Assembly: GCA_008933705.1 (NCBI GenBank)
Contig: WBUN01000026.1
Location: 1 to 64,000 of the forward strand
DNA: 64,000 bases
Direction: 5' to 3'
Source of the DNA: Hyphomicrobiaceae bacterium
GTDB taxonomy: Bacteria > Pseudomonadota > Alphaproteobacteria > Rhizobiales > Hyphomicrobiaceae
Positions 25,430-35,843 of this stretch are shown here, piece by piece. Each line of letters opens with the position of its first letter. Positions within the stretch are counted from its first letter, which is position 1. Made by a program: the position numbers and the translations under genes. Below the pieces are notes generated by a model. That model was not told the origin of the DNA and did not search any database. It saw only the letters and a list, made by a program, of their open reading frames with translations.

Positions 25430-25455
25430 ACCGGCCCGTTCCTCGACGGGCCGGT
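25430..25455 (+). terminator. Stem-loop between binding protein and permease genes
   Basis: ACCGGCCCGT pairs perfectly with ACGGGCCGGT around a 6-nt loop and is followed by TCTCTATT. Such partial terminators after the binding-protein gene are common in ABC importer operons and would lower permease expression relative to the receptor. Confidence 0.65.
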
Positions 25456-25480
25456 TCTCTATTCGCGAGCGACCGCGCCA

Positions 25481-26350
25481 ATGGACTTTCCGGGATTGCT
25501 TGCGCAGCTCCTCAACGGATTCCAGCACGGCCTGCTGCTGTTCCTGATCGCCAGCGGGCTGACGCTCATATTCGGCGTGATGGGCATCATCAACCTCGCG
25601 CACGGCTCGCTGTTCATGATCGGTGCCTACGTGGCGTTTCTCGTCACGCGGCAGTGGGGCTCGCTGTGGCTGGCGCTGCCCATGGCGATGATTGGCGGCA
25701 TCCTGCTCGGCTCGGTGCTGGAGCGCGGCTTGTTCCGCTACTTCTATGCCCGCGACCACCTCGATCAGGTGCTGCTCACATTCGCGCTCATTCTGCTCTT
25801 CGAGGAGGGGCGCTCGCTGCTGGTCGGCAACGAGTTCTATTCCGTGCCGATCCCGCCTTTGCTGGATTTCTCGGTGCCGGTCACGTCCGGTTTCAGCTAC
25901 TCGGCCTACCGCTTCACCGTCATTGGCATATGCCTCGCGCTTGCCGCGCTGCTCTTCTATTGGATCGAGCGCACCAAGACGGGCGCCGTCATCCGGGCCG
26001 CAGCCGAAAAGCCCGAAATGGTGGATGTGCTGGGCATCGACGCGCGGCGCGTGCACATGACGGTGTTCGCCGTCGGCACGACCCTGGCGCTGATCGCGGG
26101 CGCTCTGGCCGCGCCGCTCTACTCCGTCTATCCCAACATGGGCGACGGCTTTCTCATCATCTCCTTCGTCGTGGTCGTCATCGGTGGGCTTGGCTCGGTG
26201 TCGGGGGCGCTCTGGTCTGCCCTGATCATCGGCCTTGTGGACACGCTCGGCAAAGCTTATGCGCCAAAGGTCGCAGGCCTTGCCGTCTACGTGCTGATGG
26301 CGGCCGTCCTCATCTGGCGGCCGTCCGGCTTGTTCGGCCAGCGGACATGA
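25481..26350 (+). CDS. Branched-chain-type ABC permease, LivH-like
   Basis: Inner-membrane permease of 289 aa with about eight hydrophobic segments. It shows the family start NGFQHGLLLFLIASGLTLIFGVMGIINLAHG and, late in the protein, the cytoplasmic coupling region FVVVVIGGLGSVSGAL (both described here only by these key stretches). It pairs with the LivM-like protein encoded 19 bp later to form the channel for the ligand delivered by the Tat-exported receptor. Confidence 0.92.
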   Translation: MDFPGLLAQLLNGFQHGLLLFLIASGLTLIFGVMGIINLAHGSLFMIGAYVAFLVTRQWGSLWLALPMAMIGGILLGSVLERGLFRYFYARDHLDQVLLTFALILLFEEGRSLLVGNEFYSVPIPPLLDFSVPVTSGFSYSAYRFTVIGICLALAALLFYWIERTKTGAVIRAAAEKPEMVDVLGIDARRVHMTVFAVGTTLALIAGALAAPLYSVYPNMGDGFLIISFVVVVIGGLGSVSGALWSALIIGLVDTLGKAYAPKVAGLAVYVLMAAVLIWRPSGLFGQRT

Positions 26351-26369
26351 TTGCGGGAACCGAGACCTG

Positions 26370-27380
26370 ATGCTGCCTCGAAGCACGGCCGGGCGTGTCC
26401 TACTGGGTGCCGGAGCACTGCTGCTCGGCGCAATGCCTGTTTTCGCGCAGCCGTACTACGTCGAGCTCGGCACCTACGCACTGATCTCCGCCATGCTGGC
26501 GCTGAGCCTCCAGCTCCTGGTCGGCTGCACGGGTCTCGTCAGCCTCGGCCACGCCGCCTTCTACGGACTTGCCGCCTACACGGTGTATCTCATCACCCCC
26601 GCCAACAATGGCGTGTCGATCCTCATTACCCTGCCGGCCGCCGTCGCCGCGGCCGGGCTTGCCGCGCTGATCGTCGGCGCCTTGTCTTTGCGGACACGTG
26701 GATTCTTCTTCCTGATGGTGACGCTGGCGTTCGGGCAGATGGTGTTCTTCATTTTCCATGACACCAAGCTCGGCGGCGGAACGGATGGCGCGTTTCTGTC
26801 GCGGCCGCTGCTCTCCATCCTCGATTGGGAGCTTCCGCTCACCCGGCGGCAGCGGCCGATCGCGACCTACTACCTGAGCCTCGGCTTGCTGATCGCCATG
26901 TATCTCAGCCTGGTGCTCATCCTGCGCTCGCTGTTCGGCCGCGTGCTCGAGGGTATCCGCGTCAACGAGCATCGCATGCAGGCGCTGGGCTTCAACACCT
27001 ACCGCTACAAGCTGGCCGCCTTCGTCATCGCCGGACTGCTGGCGGGGGTGGCAGGGCATATGTGGGCGATGCACCGCGGCTTCGTGAACCCGGAGCTCAT
27101 CGGATGGCATCGCTCGGCCGAAGCCCTGCTGATGATCCTGATGGGCGGGCTCACGACGCTGCACGGCCCCATCATCGGCGCCTTGGCGTTCACGGGCCTC
27201 GGCGAGTTCGCGCAACTCATTACCGAGCGCAAGCTGCTCGTCGAAGGCCTGGTCATCCTGTTCGTGGTGCTGGCTCTGCCGAAGGGCTTGAGCGGCATCG
27301 GCATGCCCCGCTGGATGCGGCGCAGTCCGACCACGGACGGTTCGGCACGGGCCGCTGCCGAGGCGCGAACCCATGGCTGA
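26370..27380 (+). CDS. Branched-chain-type ABC permease, LivM-like
   Basis: Second permease subunit, 336 aa, about nine hydrophobic segments. It has the typical LQLLVGCTGLVSLGHAAFYG near the N-terminus and GLLAGVAGHMWAMHRGFVNP with LMGGLTTLHGPIIGAL in the second half. Its 3' end overlaps the start of the LivG-like gene by eight bases, indicating coupled translation. Confidence 0.92.
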   Translation: MLPRSTAGRVLLGAGALLLGAMPVFAQPYYVELGTYALISAMLALSLQLLVGCTGLVSLGHAAFYGLAAYTVYLITPANNGVSILITLPAAVAAAGLAALIVGALSLRTRGFFFLMVTLAFGQMVFFIFHDTKLGGGTDGAFLSRPLLSILDWELPLTRRQRPIATYYLSLGLLIAMYLSLVLILRSLFGRVLEGIRVNEHRMQALGFNTYRYKLAAFVIAGLLAGVAGHMWAMHRGFVNPELIGWHRSAEALLMILMGGLTTLHGPIIGALAFTGLGEFAQLITERKLLVEGLVILFVVLALPKGLSGIGMPRWMRRSPTTDGSARAAAEARTHG

Positions 27381-28139
27381 GGCGCGCGCTGCCAGTGCTC
27401 CCGTCCTGACGACGCACGAGCTTACGCGAAGGTTCGGCGGTCTTATCGCCGTGAGCAATGTCTCCCTGTCTCTGCATCAGGGCGAGCTGCATGCGGTCAT
27501 CGGCCCGAATGGGGCAGGCAAGACAACCCTCGTCAACATGCTGTCGGGTCAGATCAGGCCTACGGCCGGGCGCATCGCGCTGGAAGGCCGGGAGGTGGCG
27601 GGCGAGCCGGTCTGGCGCATGACCCGGCTCGGAGTCGGCCGTTCGTTCCAGCGCACGAACATCTTTCCATCGCTGTCGGTGGAGGAAAATGTGCGCCTGG
27701 CCGCGCAGGCCGTGTGCAAGCTCAGGCGCAATCCCTTCAAGCCGGCCCGGCGGGAGGCCGACCTGATCGAGAAGGCGCACAACGCGCTGCAACGGGTCGG
27801 CCTGGGCGGCGTGACAACGCGGCTGGCTGGCACGCTCTCGCACGGTGAGCAGCGCCAGCTCGAGATCGCCATGACGCTCGCCGGCGATCCCAAGGTTCTG
27901 CTGCTCGATGAGCCGCTGGCCGGCATGGGCCCGGAGGAATCGCAGCGCCTGACCTCCCTGCTGAAGGGACTGGCGCGCGAGCATGCCGTCCTGCTCATCG
28001 AGCACGACATGGACTTCGTTTTCGCGGTCGCCGACTGGATGACGGTAATGGCCGAAGGCGCGGTGCTGGCCGAAGGCACACCGGCCGCCATCCGCGCCAA
28101 TGCCGTCGTGCAGGAAGCCTACCTCGGAGGGCATGCATA

Positions 28140-28140
<1 letters not shown>
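27373..28140 (+). CDS. ABC importer ATPase, LivG-like
   Basis: ATP-hydrolysing subunit, 255 aa. It shows Walker A GPNGAGKTT, signature LSHGEQRQLEIAM (a common LivG variant of LSGGQ), Walker B LLLDEPLAGM and the switch His in LLIEHDMDFVF. The stop codon overlaps the next start by one base (TAATG). Confidence 0.94.
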
Positions 28141-28871
<731 letters not shown>

Positions 28872-28875
28872 CACG

Positions 28876-29682
28876 ATGCCGTTTGCGGACGTCGACGGCC
28901 GGCAGATCGAGTACCGAATGATTCCGGGCGATGCGCTCGAGCAGCCGACGCTCGTATTCCTCCACGAAGGCCTCGGCTCCGTCGCGCTGTGGCGCGACTT
29001 TCCGGACAAGGTCGCAGCCCGGCTGGGGGCGCGGGCGCTGGTCTACTCCCGCTTCGGCTACGGCCAGTCCGGCGGCCTGCTCGCCAAGCGGACCCCTGAG
29101 TTCATGCACACGGAAGCTCTGGAGGTCCTGCCCCGCCTGCTCGACCGACTAGGCATCGAGCGTCCGCTGATCATCGGCCATTCGGACGGCGCCTCGATCG
29201 CCATCATCTATGCCGGCTCCTCCGGCCACCCGGTGCACGGCCTGGTGCTGATGGCGCCGCACGTGAACATCGAGCCTTTCAATATCGAGAGCATTGCGCG
29301 GGTCCGCGAGAGCTACGCGACGACCGACCTCAAGCAGCGGCTTGCGAAGTACCACGCGCGGGTCGATGACGCGTTCCTGGGCTGGGCCGACATCTGGCTC
29401 GATCCGGCATTCCGCACCTGGTCGATCGAGGCCTACGTCGACCGGATTGCAGCGCCCATGCTTCTCATCCAGGGTTTGGACGACGAATATGGTACGCTGG
29501 CTCAGCTCGATTGCATCGAGGAGCGCGCCCGTGCATCCACCACGCGGCTCGTTCTGAATAACTGCCGCCATTCCCCGCATCGCGACCAGGAGGCGGCCGT
29601 CGTCGATGCCATAGCGGCCTTTGCCGGCGGGCTCGGCCTCGAGCGCACGGCAACGCCTCGTCCCCACAAGGGAGATCACTGA
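28876..29682 (+). CDS. Alpha/beta-fold hydrolase in the box operon
   Basis: A 268-aa hydrolase with oxyanion segment FLHEGLGSVALWRDFP, nucleophile elbow GHSDGAS (Ser nucleophile), a late Asp in LLIQGLDDEYGT and the catalytic His in NCRHSPHRDQ. It starts four bases after the LivF-like gene and ends one base before the next gene. It could act as a thioesterase relieving CoA trapping, or as an esterase/lactonase on an aromatic substrate; the sequence does not decide. Similar hydrolases are common in box gene clusters. Confidence 0.85.
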   Translation: MPFADVDGRQIEYRMIPGDALEQPTLVFLHEGLGSVALWRDFPDKVAARLGARALVYSRFGYGQSGGLLAKRTPEFMHTEALEVLPRLLDRLGIERPLIIGHSDGASIAIIYAGSSGHPVHGLVLMAPHVNIEPFNIESIARVRESYATTDLKQRLAKYHARVDDAFLGWADIWLDPAFRTWSIEAYVDRIAAPMLLIQGLDDEYGTLAQLDCIEERARASTTRLVLNNCRHSPHRDQEAAVVDAIAAFAGGLGLERTATPRPHKGDH

Positions 29683-29683
29683 G

Positions 29684-30634
29684 ATGTCGAAGAACTTTGC
29701 CTCCACGGGCGATTTGGCGGAAAAGAACATCACCTTCGCGGAGATCGGCCGCGATCTCTACGCCTTCACGGCGGAGGGAGACCCGAATACGGGCGTCATC
29801 ATCGGCGACGACGGCGTCATCGTCATCGATACGCAGGCAACGCCCGTGATGGCGAACCTCGTCATCGAGCGGGTGCGCAAAGTCACCGACAAGCCGATCA
29901 AGTACGTGGTGCTGTCGCACTACCACGCCGTGCGCGTGCTCGGCGCCTCGGCCTACAAGGCGCAGGAGGTGCTGGCCTCCGAGGCCTGCCGCGCCATGAT
30001 CGCCGAGCGCGGTAAGGAGGACTGGGATTCCGAATATGGCCGCTTTCCCCGGCTGTTCCGCGCCGCCGACACGATCCCCGGCCTCACCTGGCCGACGGTG
30101 ACGTTCAAGGAGCGCATGACGCTCTTTCTCGGCAAGCGTCGTGTCGATCTCATGCACATCGGGCGCGCCCACACCGCCGGCGACATCATCGCCTACGTGC
30201 CCGACGCGAACGTCGTCTTCTCCGGCGACATCGTCGAGTACAAGTCGGCCTGCTACTGCGGCGATGCGCATTTCACAGATTGGCCCGACACCCTCTCCCG
30301 TCTCGACGCCTTCAAGGCGGAGGCGCTGGTGCCCGGCCGCGGCGACGCTCTCGTGGGGGCCAAGACGGTCGCCGAAGGCATCGCGCTCACGCGCGACTTC
30401 CTGCGCGACACCTACGAGCCGGTGAAGCGCAGGGCCTCCCGCGGCGCCTCGCTCAAGGAGTGCTTCGACGAGGCAACGGCCGCCATGCGCCCGAAGTACG
30501 GGAGCTGGCCCATCTTCGAGCACTGCCAGCCGTTCAACATCTCGCGCGCCTACGACGAGGCGCAGGGCATCGACACGCCGCGCATCTGGACGGCGGAGCG
30601 CGACCGCGCCATGTGGGCCGCCCTGCAGGGGTGA
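29684..30634 (+). CDS. Metallo-beta-lactamase-fold protein with degenerate metal site
   Basis: A 316-aa MBL-fold protein with the start ITFAEIGRDLYAFTAEGDPN and core GVIVIDTQATP. The usual HxHxDH motif reads HYHAVR, so the second-zinc Asp and His are missing. The later His (GRAHTAGD) and bridging Asp (FSGDIVE) remain, but the last His of the canonical site is Arg in PGRGDAL. It could bind one metal through the two HYH histidines and the later His, or none. It is always-coupled in this operon with the flavin monooxygenase five bases downstream. The reaction is unknown. Confidence 0.8.
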   Translation: MSKNFASTGDLAEKNITFAEIGRDLYAFTAEGDPNTGVIIGDDGVIVIDTQATPVMANLVIERVRKVTDKPIKYVVLSHYHAVRVLGASAYKAQEVLASEACRAMIAERGKEDWDSEYGRFPRLFRAADTIPGLTWPTVTFKERMTLFLGKRRVDLMHIGRAHTAGDIIAYVPDANVVFSGDIVEYKSACYCGDAHFTDWPDTLSRLDAFKAEALVPGRGDALVGAKTVAEGIALTRDFLRDTYEPVKRRASRGASLKECFDEATAAMRPKYGSWPIFEHCQPFNISRAYDEAQGIDTPRIWTAERDRAMWAALQG

Positions 30635-30639
30635 CCGCG

Positions 30640-32253
30640 ATGGCCCATGCCAAGGACAGGGTCTTTCCGCATCGCCGCTCGGCCGACCACGGGCAACCGG
30701 GGCCGGCGCATCATCCCATCGTCATCGTCGGAGCAGGCCCGGTCGGGCTCGTCGCCGCGCTCGATCTCGCCAGCAAGGGCCACCGCACGGTGGTCATCGA
30801 CAAGAAGAGCAACCTGTCCGACGGCTCGCGTGCGATCTGCTGGGCCAAGCGCTCGCTGGAGATCATGGACCGTCTCGGCGCGGGGCAGGCCCTTCTCGAC
30901 AAGGGCATCACCTGGAAGACGGGCAAGGTGTTCTTCGATACGCGCCAGGTCTACGAGTTCGATCTGCTGCCCGAGGCCGGGCATCGCATGCCGGCATTCA
31001 TCAATCTCCAGCAGTATTACTTCGAGCACTATGGCGTGGAGGCCGCGCAGCAGACCGGCCTGATCGACCTGCGCTGGCAGGAGGAGGTGAGCGGCCTCAC
31101 CATGACCGGCGACGGCGTGCTTCTCGACATTGCCACGCCTGAGGGCCCCTACCGCCTGCTGGCCGACTGGGTGATCGCTGCCGACGGCGCACGGTCGACG
31201 CTGCGCCGCCTGATGGGCCTCGAGTTCGAAGGCCGGGTGTTCCAGGACCAGTTCCTGATCTGCGACATCAAGATGAAGATGGATCGGCCGGTCGAGCGCT
31301 GGTTCTGGTTCGACCCGCCGTTCAACCGCGGCCGCTCGGCGCTGCTGCACAAGCAGGCCGACGATGTCTGGCGGCTCGATTTCCAGGTCGGCAACGAGGC
31401 CGACCGGGACGAGGAGGTCAGGCCCGAGAACGCAGCCAGGCGCGTGCGATCCATGCTCGGCGAGGATATCGACTTCACCTTCGAGTGGATCAGCCTCTAT
31501 CGCTTCCAGTCCCGCCGGCTGCAGCGCTTCCGGCACGGCCGCGTGCTGTTTGCAGGCGACGCGGCGCATCAGGTATCTCCCTTCGGCGCGCGGGGCGGCA
31601 ACAGCGGCGTGCAGGACGCGGACAACCTCGTGTGGAAGCTCGACCTCGTCATAAAGGGCCAGGCGCCGGATGGCCTGCTCGACAGCTACGACGCCGAGCG
31701 CGCCTACGCTGCCGACGAGAACCTGCTGCACACCACGCGGTCCACCGATTTCATCGCGCCCAAGAGCGCAGCAAGCCGCATGTTCAGGGACGGCGTGCTG
31801 GCGCTCGCCGAGACGGAGCCGTTCGCCCGGCGCCTCGTCAATTCGGGGCGCCTTTCCGTGGCGACGTCCTACGACCAGTCGCCCCTCAACGGGATGGACG
31901 GCTTTGCCCGCGGCGAGGCGGGCGCCGTGCGGCCGGGTGCAGCGGCATTGGATGCCCCGCTCGACGGCGGCTGGCTGCTCCAGCAGATCGGAGGCGGCTT
32001 TGCCGGCGTCTGGTTCAGCCGCGAGAGACACGTGCCGGAGGAGGTGGCGCGCGGCCAGGCGGGGCTCGCCCAGCGCGAGGTCCCCGTCAAGGCGCTGGTT
32101 GTTTCACAAGAAACGGCGTGCGCGCGCTATGGGGCGGCGGGGGCCCCTGCCTACTACCTGTTCCGCCCCGATCAGCACGTGGCCGCCCGCTGGCACGGTT
32201 TCGATCAAGGTGCCGTCGAGGCGGCGCTCGACCGTGCGATCGCCAAGTCCTGA
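30640..32253 (+). CDS. FAD-dependent aromatic-ring monooxygenase
   Basis: Class A flavoprotein hydroxylase, 537 aa, resembling 3-(3-hydroxyphenyl)propionate and phenol hydroxylases. It has the FAD motif IVGAGPVGLVAALDLASKG, the DG motif VIAADGARSTLRRL and the GD motif RVLFAGDAAHQVSPFGARGG. A C-terminal thioredoxin-like extension ends the protein. It starts five bases after the MBL gene. Its place in a benzoate operon suggests hydroxylation of a substituted benzoate or phenolic acid feeding a second route; the substrate is not known. Confidence 0.87.
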   Translation: MAHAKDRVFPHRRSADHGQPGPAHHPIVIVGAGPVGLVAALDLASKGHRTVVIDKKSNLSDGSRAICWAKRSLEIMDRLGAGQALLDKGITWKTGKVFFDTRQVYEFDLLPEAGHRMPAFINLQQYYFEHYGVEAAQQTGLIDLRWQEEVSGLTMTGDGVLLDIATPEGPYRLLADWVIAADGARSTLRRLMGLEFEGRVFQDQFLICDIKMKMDRPVERWFWFDPPFNRGRSALLHKQADDVWRLDFQVGNEADRDEEVRPENAARRVRSMLGEDIDFTFEWISLYRFQSRRLQRFRHGRVLFAGDAAHQVSPFGARGGNSGVQDADNLVWKLDLVIKGQAPDGLLDSYDAERAYAADENLLHTTRSTDFIAPKSAASRMFRDGVLALAETEPFARRLVNSGRLSVATSYDQSPLNGMDGFARGEAGAVRPGAAALDAPLDGGWLLQQIGGGFAGVWFSRERHVPEEVARGQAGLAQREVPVKALVVSQETACARYGAAGAPAYYLFRPDQHVAARWHGFDQGAVEAALDRAIAKS

Positions 32254-32272
32254 CGCCTTCGGGAGGTGCAGC

Positions 32273-32476
32273 ATGCCTCTTCAGTACGACCTCAACCTGA
32301 AAGACCCCGACGGCACCTACGCCGCCATCATCGACGCCCACGGGGACCTCACCGACGCGGAAAGTGCGGCCTTGAACGCGCGGCTGGTGCTGCTGCTTGC
32401 CAATCACATCGGCGATGCCGAGGTGCTCAGGAAGGCGATCGAAGTGGCCCGCACCTCGCTCGGCAAGGCAAGATAG
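32273..32476 (+). CDS. DUF2783 protein
   Basis: A 67-aa acidic/helical protein beginning MPLQYDLNLKDPDGTYAAII and containing HGDLTDAESAALNARLVLLL. It matches what I know of DUF2783, small proteins regularly encoded directly after flavin monooxygenases of this kind. GGGAGG precedes the ATG. It is the last gene of the box operon; the role is unknown, perhaps a partner of the monooxygenase. Confidence 0.8.
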   Translation: MPLQYDLNLKDPDGTYAAIIDAHGDLTDAESAALNARLVLLLANHIGDAEVLRKAIEVARTSLGKAR

Positions 32477-32486
32477 CCATTGGCCC

Positions 32487-32523
32487 GACAGGCGCCGGCC
32501 ACCTCGGGGTGAGGCGACCTGTC
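32487..32523. terminator. Imperfect stem-loop between convergent genes
   Basis: GACAGGCGCC pairs with GGCGACCTGTC (one bulge) across 16 nt. It lies between the end of the box operon and the end of the converging transporter gene, so it may end transcription in both directions. No T-run. Confidence 0.4.
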
Positions 32524-33805
32524 AGGTCTCGCTTTTCCAAGCCCGCCTGACGACGAGCACGCAGCCAAGGCTCATCAGCCCCACGATCGCAAAGAGGACG
32601 GACAGGCTCACGCCAGCACCCTGCAGCACCGCAACGATGCCGCCGGCTCCCACCATGTAGGCCGCGTTGAGCACATTGACCGCGGCAATGACGCGCGCGC
32701 GCCGATCAGGGGGCGCCCAGGCCTGAACGGCGGCAAACGACGGCACGATGAAGAGCCCTCCTGCTGCCGCGAGGCCACCGAGTGCCGCGAGCAGCGCCGA
32801 GCCTTGTGCGGAGAGCAGCACCTCTCTCGGCCCGATCTGCCCAGCCCCCGGCGAGGCCGCCTCCGCCAGCCAGGCTATGGCGAGGGCAAAGGCGCCCATC
32901 AGTATCGCCCCCAGCGGCACGACGGCGAGGTTCGGCCGCCCCTGGCTCGCACCCGCAGCCAGCGCAGAGCCGACGGCAATGCCGACCGTGAATGTGGCCA
33001 GGCACAGTGTCACGACGCCTTCGCTGCCGCCGATCGCGTCCCTGACGAGGGCCGGAAGCAGGGAAAGCGCCACAAACCCGACCAGCCAGAACCATGACAC
33101 GATATGCGCGCCGACCCACAGGCGCCGCTCGCTCCTGATCTCTCTCAGCAGCGCGACCGTGGAGGTCCAGGGATTGCGCGTAAGCGAGATGCCGGGTGCG
33201 GCCGCTCCGGACGCTGGTATGGCACGGGCAAACCGCCACGACGCTATCGCAAGTGCGGCAATGACGACGACGACGATCCCGGCGCTCTGGGCCTCGGCAA
33301 CGGCTATGCCGCCTCCGATCGTGCCCGCCAGGATGGCGAGGAAGGTCGCCCCCTCGACCAAGGCATTGCCCGCAGAGAGCTCCGCGGTCTCAAGCTTCTC
33401 CGGCAATATGCCGTATTTGATCGGACCGAAAAGCGCCGCGATGATGCCGAAAAGGCCGAGCGTCACGAGAAGAATGGGCACCGAATGCAGGAAGAAGCCG
33501 ACGGCGGCGAGCCCGGCGACGGGGATCTCGGCCAGCTTGATGCGCTCTGCCATCCGCCCCTTGTCGAAGCGATCGGCGAGTTCTCCCCCGAGCGCCGACA
33601 GGATGAAGAACGGGGCAATGAAGATGATGCCGGAAAGGGTGATCAGCATCGCGGCATTGCCGCCGCTGACCCGCCCCGAGCCGGCAAGGCCGAACAGGAT
33701 CAGCATCCCAAGCGCATTCTTCAGGAAGTTGTCGTTCAGCGCCGAGCAGAACTGGCAGAAGAACAGCGGTGCAAACCGCCGCGACGTCATCAGCTTCTTG
33801 AACAT
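32522..33805 (-). CDS. MFS transporter, LplT-like
   Basis: A 427-aa major facilitator with about 12 hydrophobic segments. It shows the FAPLFFCQFCSALNDNFLKN start characteristic of LplT-type lysophospholipid flippases and their relatives and the loop motif GGELADRFDKGRMAERIKL. In many bacteria this transporter is fused to acyltransferase domains; here it stands alone. It converges on the box operon. Confidence 0.83.
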   Translation of the reverse strand: MFKKLMTSRRFAPLFFCQFCSALNDNFLKNALGMLILFGLAGSGRVSGGNAAMLITLSGIIFIAPFFILSALGGELADRFDKGRMAERIKLAEIPVAGLAAVGFFLHSVPILLVTLGLFGIIAALFGPIKYGILPEKLETAELSAGNALVEGATFLAILAGTIGGGIAVAEAQSAGIVVVVIAALAIASWRFARAIPASGAAAPGISLTRNPWTSTVALLREIRSERRLWVGAHIVSWFWLVGFVALSLLPALVRDAIGGSEGVVTLCLATFTVGIAVGSALAAGASQGRPNLAVVPLGAILMGAFALAIAWLAEAASPGAGQIGPREVLLSAQGSALLAALGGLAAAGGLFIVPSFAAVQAWAPPDRRARVIAAVNVLNAAYMVGAGGIVAVLQGAGVSLSVLFAIVGLMSLGCVLVVRRAWKSET

Positions 33806-34052
33806 GAACCCTCAGAACCGGCGGATGCGGGACCGGGCCCCGCACCTTCAACCTATTTCGCATACGCACCCGAAGAATGGCCACATCATGAACATCGTTC
33901 AATGACGAGCAATGGCGGCACCCGGCAAATCCATCGCTATGCGTGAAGCGCGGCGAGAAAAAGTGCATGGGTGGGGCGCGAGAGCGAAAAGGCTTGAATC
34001 GCCCGGCATGGCGGCGCAGATAACCGGCGATCCCTGGGCACAGAGACGACGC
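33806..34052. other. Intergenic region upstream of thiS
   Basis: This 247-bp divergent region was checked for a TPP riboswitch; the conserved CTGAGA and ACCTGA boxes are not present in order. A promoter for thiS is expected here, but I could not identify it. Confidence 0.4.
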
Positions 34053-34274
34053 ATGCAACTTGCATCCGCAAAGCGGACAAGCATCCAGATCAACGGCGAG
34101 CGCATGGAGACGACGGCCGCCACGCTGGCCGAGCTGGTCGCGCATCTCGGCCATGCCGACAATGCGGTTGCCACCGCGCTCAATGGCGAGTTCATTCCCA
34201 GGGCTGCGCGCGCAGCCACAACGCTCGCCCAAGACGACCAAGTCGAGATCGTGGCTCCGCGGCAGGGTGGCTGA
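34053..34274 (+). CDS. thiS: Sulfur carrier protein ThiS
   Basis: Ubiquitin-like sulfur carrier for thiazole synthesis, 73 aa, with the INGE start of the beta-grasp fold and the essential C-terminal Gly-Gly (PRQGG). The last glycine becomes a thiocarboxylate that donates sulfur to ThiG. It lies 14 bp before thiG. The N-terminus is slightly longer than usual. Confidence 0.9.
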   Translation: MQLASAKRTSIQINGERMETTAATLAELVAHLGHADNAVATALNGEFIPRAARAATTLAQDDQVEIVAPRQGG

Positions 34275-34288
34275 GAGAATCTGCGGCA

Positions 34289-35113
34289 ATGAATGCACGA
34301 GAGCCGACCCCCATCGCGGCGAAGCCGCTTACCCTATACGGCGTGGAGATCGCCTCGCGCCTGCTGCTCGGGACGGCGCGGTATCCCTCGCCGCAGATCA
34401 TGGGCAACGCCGTCAAGGCGTCCCGCGCCTCCATCGTCACGGTATCCGTGCGCAGGGAGGCCGCCAGGGCCAATACGGGCCAGCGCTTCTTCGAGCTCAT
34501 CAAGGCCCTCGGCGTGCGGGTGATGCCCAATACCGCCGGCTGCAGAAGTGCCAAGGAGGCCGTCACCACCGCGCAGATGGCGCGCGAGCTGTTCGGCACC
34601 GACTGGATCAAGCTCGAGGTGATCGGCAACGACGATACGCTGCAGCCCGACGTCTACGGCCTCGTCGAAGCCGCCGGCGCGCTCACCAAGGACGGCTTCA
34701 AGGTGTTTCCCTACACCACCGAGGATCTCGTCGTGGCGGAGCGCCTGGTTGCCGCGGGATGCGAGGTGCTGATGCCCTGGGGAGCACCGATCGGAACCGG
34801 CCGCGGCCTTGCCAACCGGTATGCCCTGAAGTCCCTGCGCAAGTACTTCGCGGGCATGCCGCTGATCATCGACGCAGGCATCGGCGCGCCATCGCATGCG
34901 GCCGAGGCGCTCGAAATGGGCTTCGACGCGGTGCTTTTGAATACGGCCGTGGCTTCCGCTGCCGACCCGGCGCGCATGGCACAGGCCTTTGCCATGGCGA
35001 TCGAAGCTGGCCGCGCCGCCTACGAAGCCGGGCTGATGGAGATGCGCGACATGGCCGCCCCGTCGACGCCGGTCGCAGGGACGCCATTCTTCGATCTGGA
35101 CCGCTCGTCATGA
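34289..35113 (+). CDS. thiG: Thiazole synthase
   Basis: Builds the thiazole phosphate of thiamine from deoxyxylulose phosphate, dehydroglycine and ThiS-bound sulfur. The 274-aa TIM barrel has the Schiff-base lysine in [11 protein letters not shown], the [12 protein letters not shown] segment and phosphate-binding glycines in [17 protein letters not shown] and [10 protein letters not shown]. Its stop overlaps the thiE start (ATGA). No thiO or iscS-like source of dehydroglycine lies nearby. Confidence 0.94.
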   Translation: MNAREPTPIAAKPLTLYGVEIASRLLLGTARYPSPQIMGNAVKASRASIVTVSVRREAARANTGQRFFELIKALGVRVMPNTAGCRSAKEAVTTAQMARELFGTDWIKLEVIGNDDTLQPDVYGLVEAAGALTKDGFKVFPYTTEDLVVAERLVAAGCEVLMPWGAPIGTGRGLANRYALKSLRKYFAGMPLIIDAGIGAPSHAAEALEMGFDAVLLNTAVASAADPARMAQAFAMAIEAGRAAYEAGLMEMRDMAAPSTPVAGTPFFDLDRSS

Positions 35114-35733
35114 CGCAAAGGCCGGACGGGCTCGACACCTTCTATCCGATCGTGCCCGACCTCGCATGGCTGCATCGGATCGCCCCGCTCGGCGTGAGAA
35201 CCATTCAATTGCGCCTCAAGGACGCCTCACCCGAGCGAATTCGTCACGAGATCGGCGAAAGCCTCGACCTGTGCGTACGCTACGAATGCCAGCTCATCGT
35301 CAACGACTACTGGCGGGAGGCTCTGGAGCTCGGCGCAGACTATGTCCATCTCGGCCAGGAGGATCTGGCCGGCGCGGATGTCGCGGCCATCAAGGCGCAG
35401 GGTGTGCGGCTCGGGATCAGCACGCATAGCCCCGACGAGCTGGCAACGGCGCTTGCGGCAAGGCCGGATTACGTTGCGCTGGGCCCTATCTACGAGACGC
35501 GCCTGAAGGCCATGAAGTGGGCCCCGCAGGGGCTCGGCCGTATCGCGGAGTGGAGATCCCGCATCGGCTCGCTTCCGCTGGTCGCCATCGGCGGCATCAC
35601 GCCCGAGCGGGCGGACGGCGTTGTCGGCGCCGGGGCGGACAGCGTTGCCGTCATCACCGACTTCTTCACCCACGCCGACCCCGAGGCGCGCGTTCGCGAA
35701 TGGGTGGCCTGGGCACGCAGGATCGCGCCCTGA
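35110..35733 (+). CDS. thiE: Thiamine phosphate synthase
   Basis: Joins the pyrimidine and thiazole halves to thiamine phosphate. The 207-aa TIM barrel has IQLRLKD, the metal/pyrophosphate region [27 protein letters not shown] and [18 protein letters not shown], in the expected order. Translationally coupled to thiG. Confidence 0.92.
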   Translation: MTQRPDGLDTFYPIVPDLAWLHRIAPLGVRTIQLRLKDASPERIRHEIGESLDLCVRYECQLIVNDYWREALELGADYVHLGQEDLAGADVAAIKAQGVRLGISTHSPDELATALAARPDYVALGPIYETRLKAMKWAPQGLGRIAEWRSRIGSLPLVAIGGITPERADGVVGAGADSVAVITDFFTHADPEARVREWVAWARRIAP

Positions 35734-35843
35734 GGCCTGCGTTCGGCGGCCCAATCCGTGCGAAAGATGCGTCGCCCGCAGCGGCAATTCCGTCGCAGCT
35801 AACCCTTCTGAAACGGCCGTCGCGTTAGGCATAGGGGCCTTTC

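Noticed and set aside
33806-34289. A TPP riboswitch before thiS
   Set aside because: The only CTGAGA-like string overlaps the thiS stop codon (~34272), downstream of where a leader would be, and the other conserved boxes are missing.
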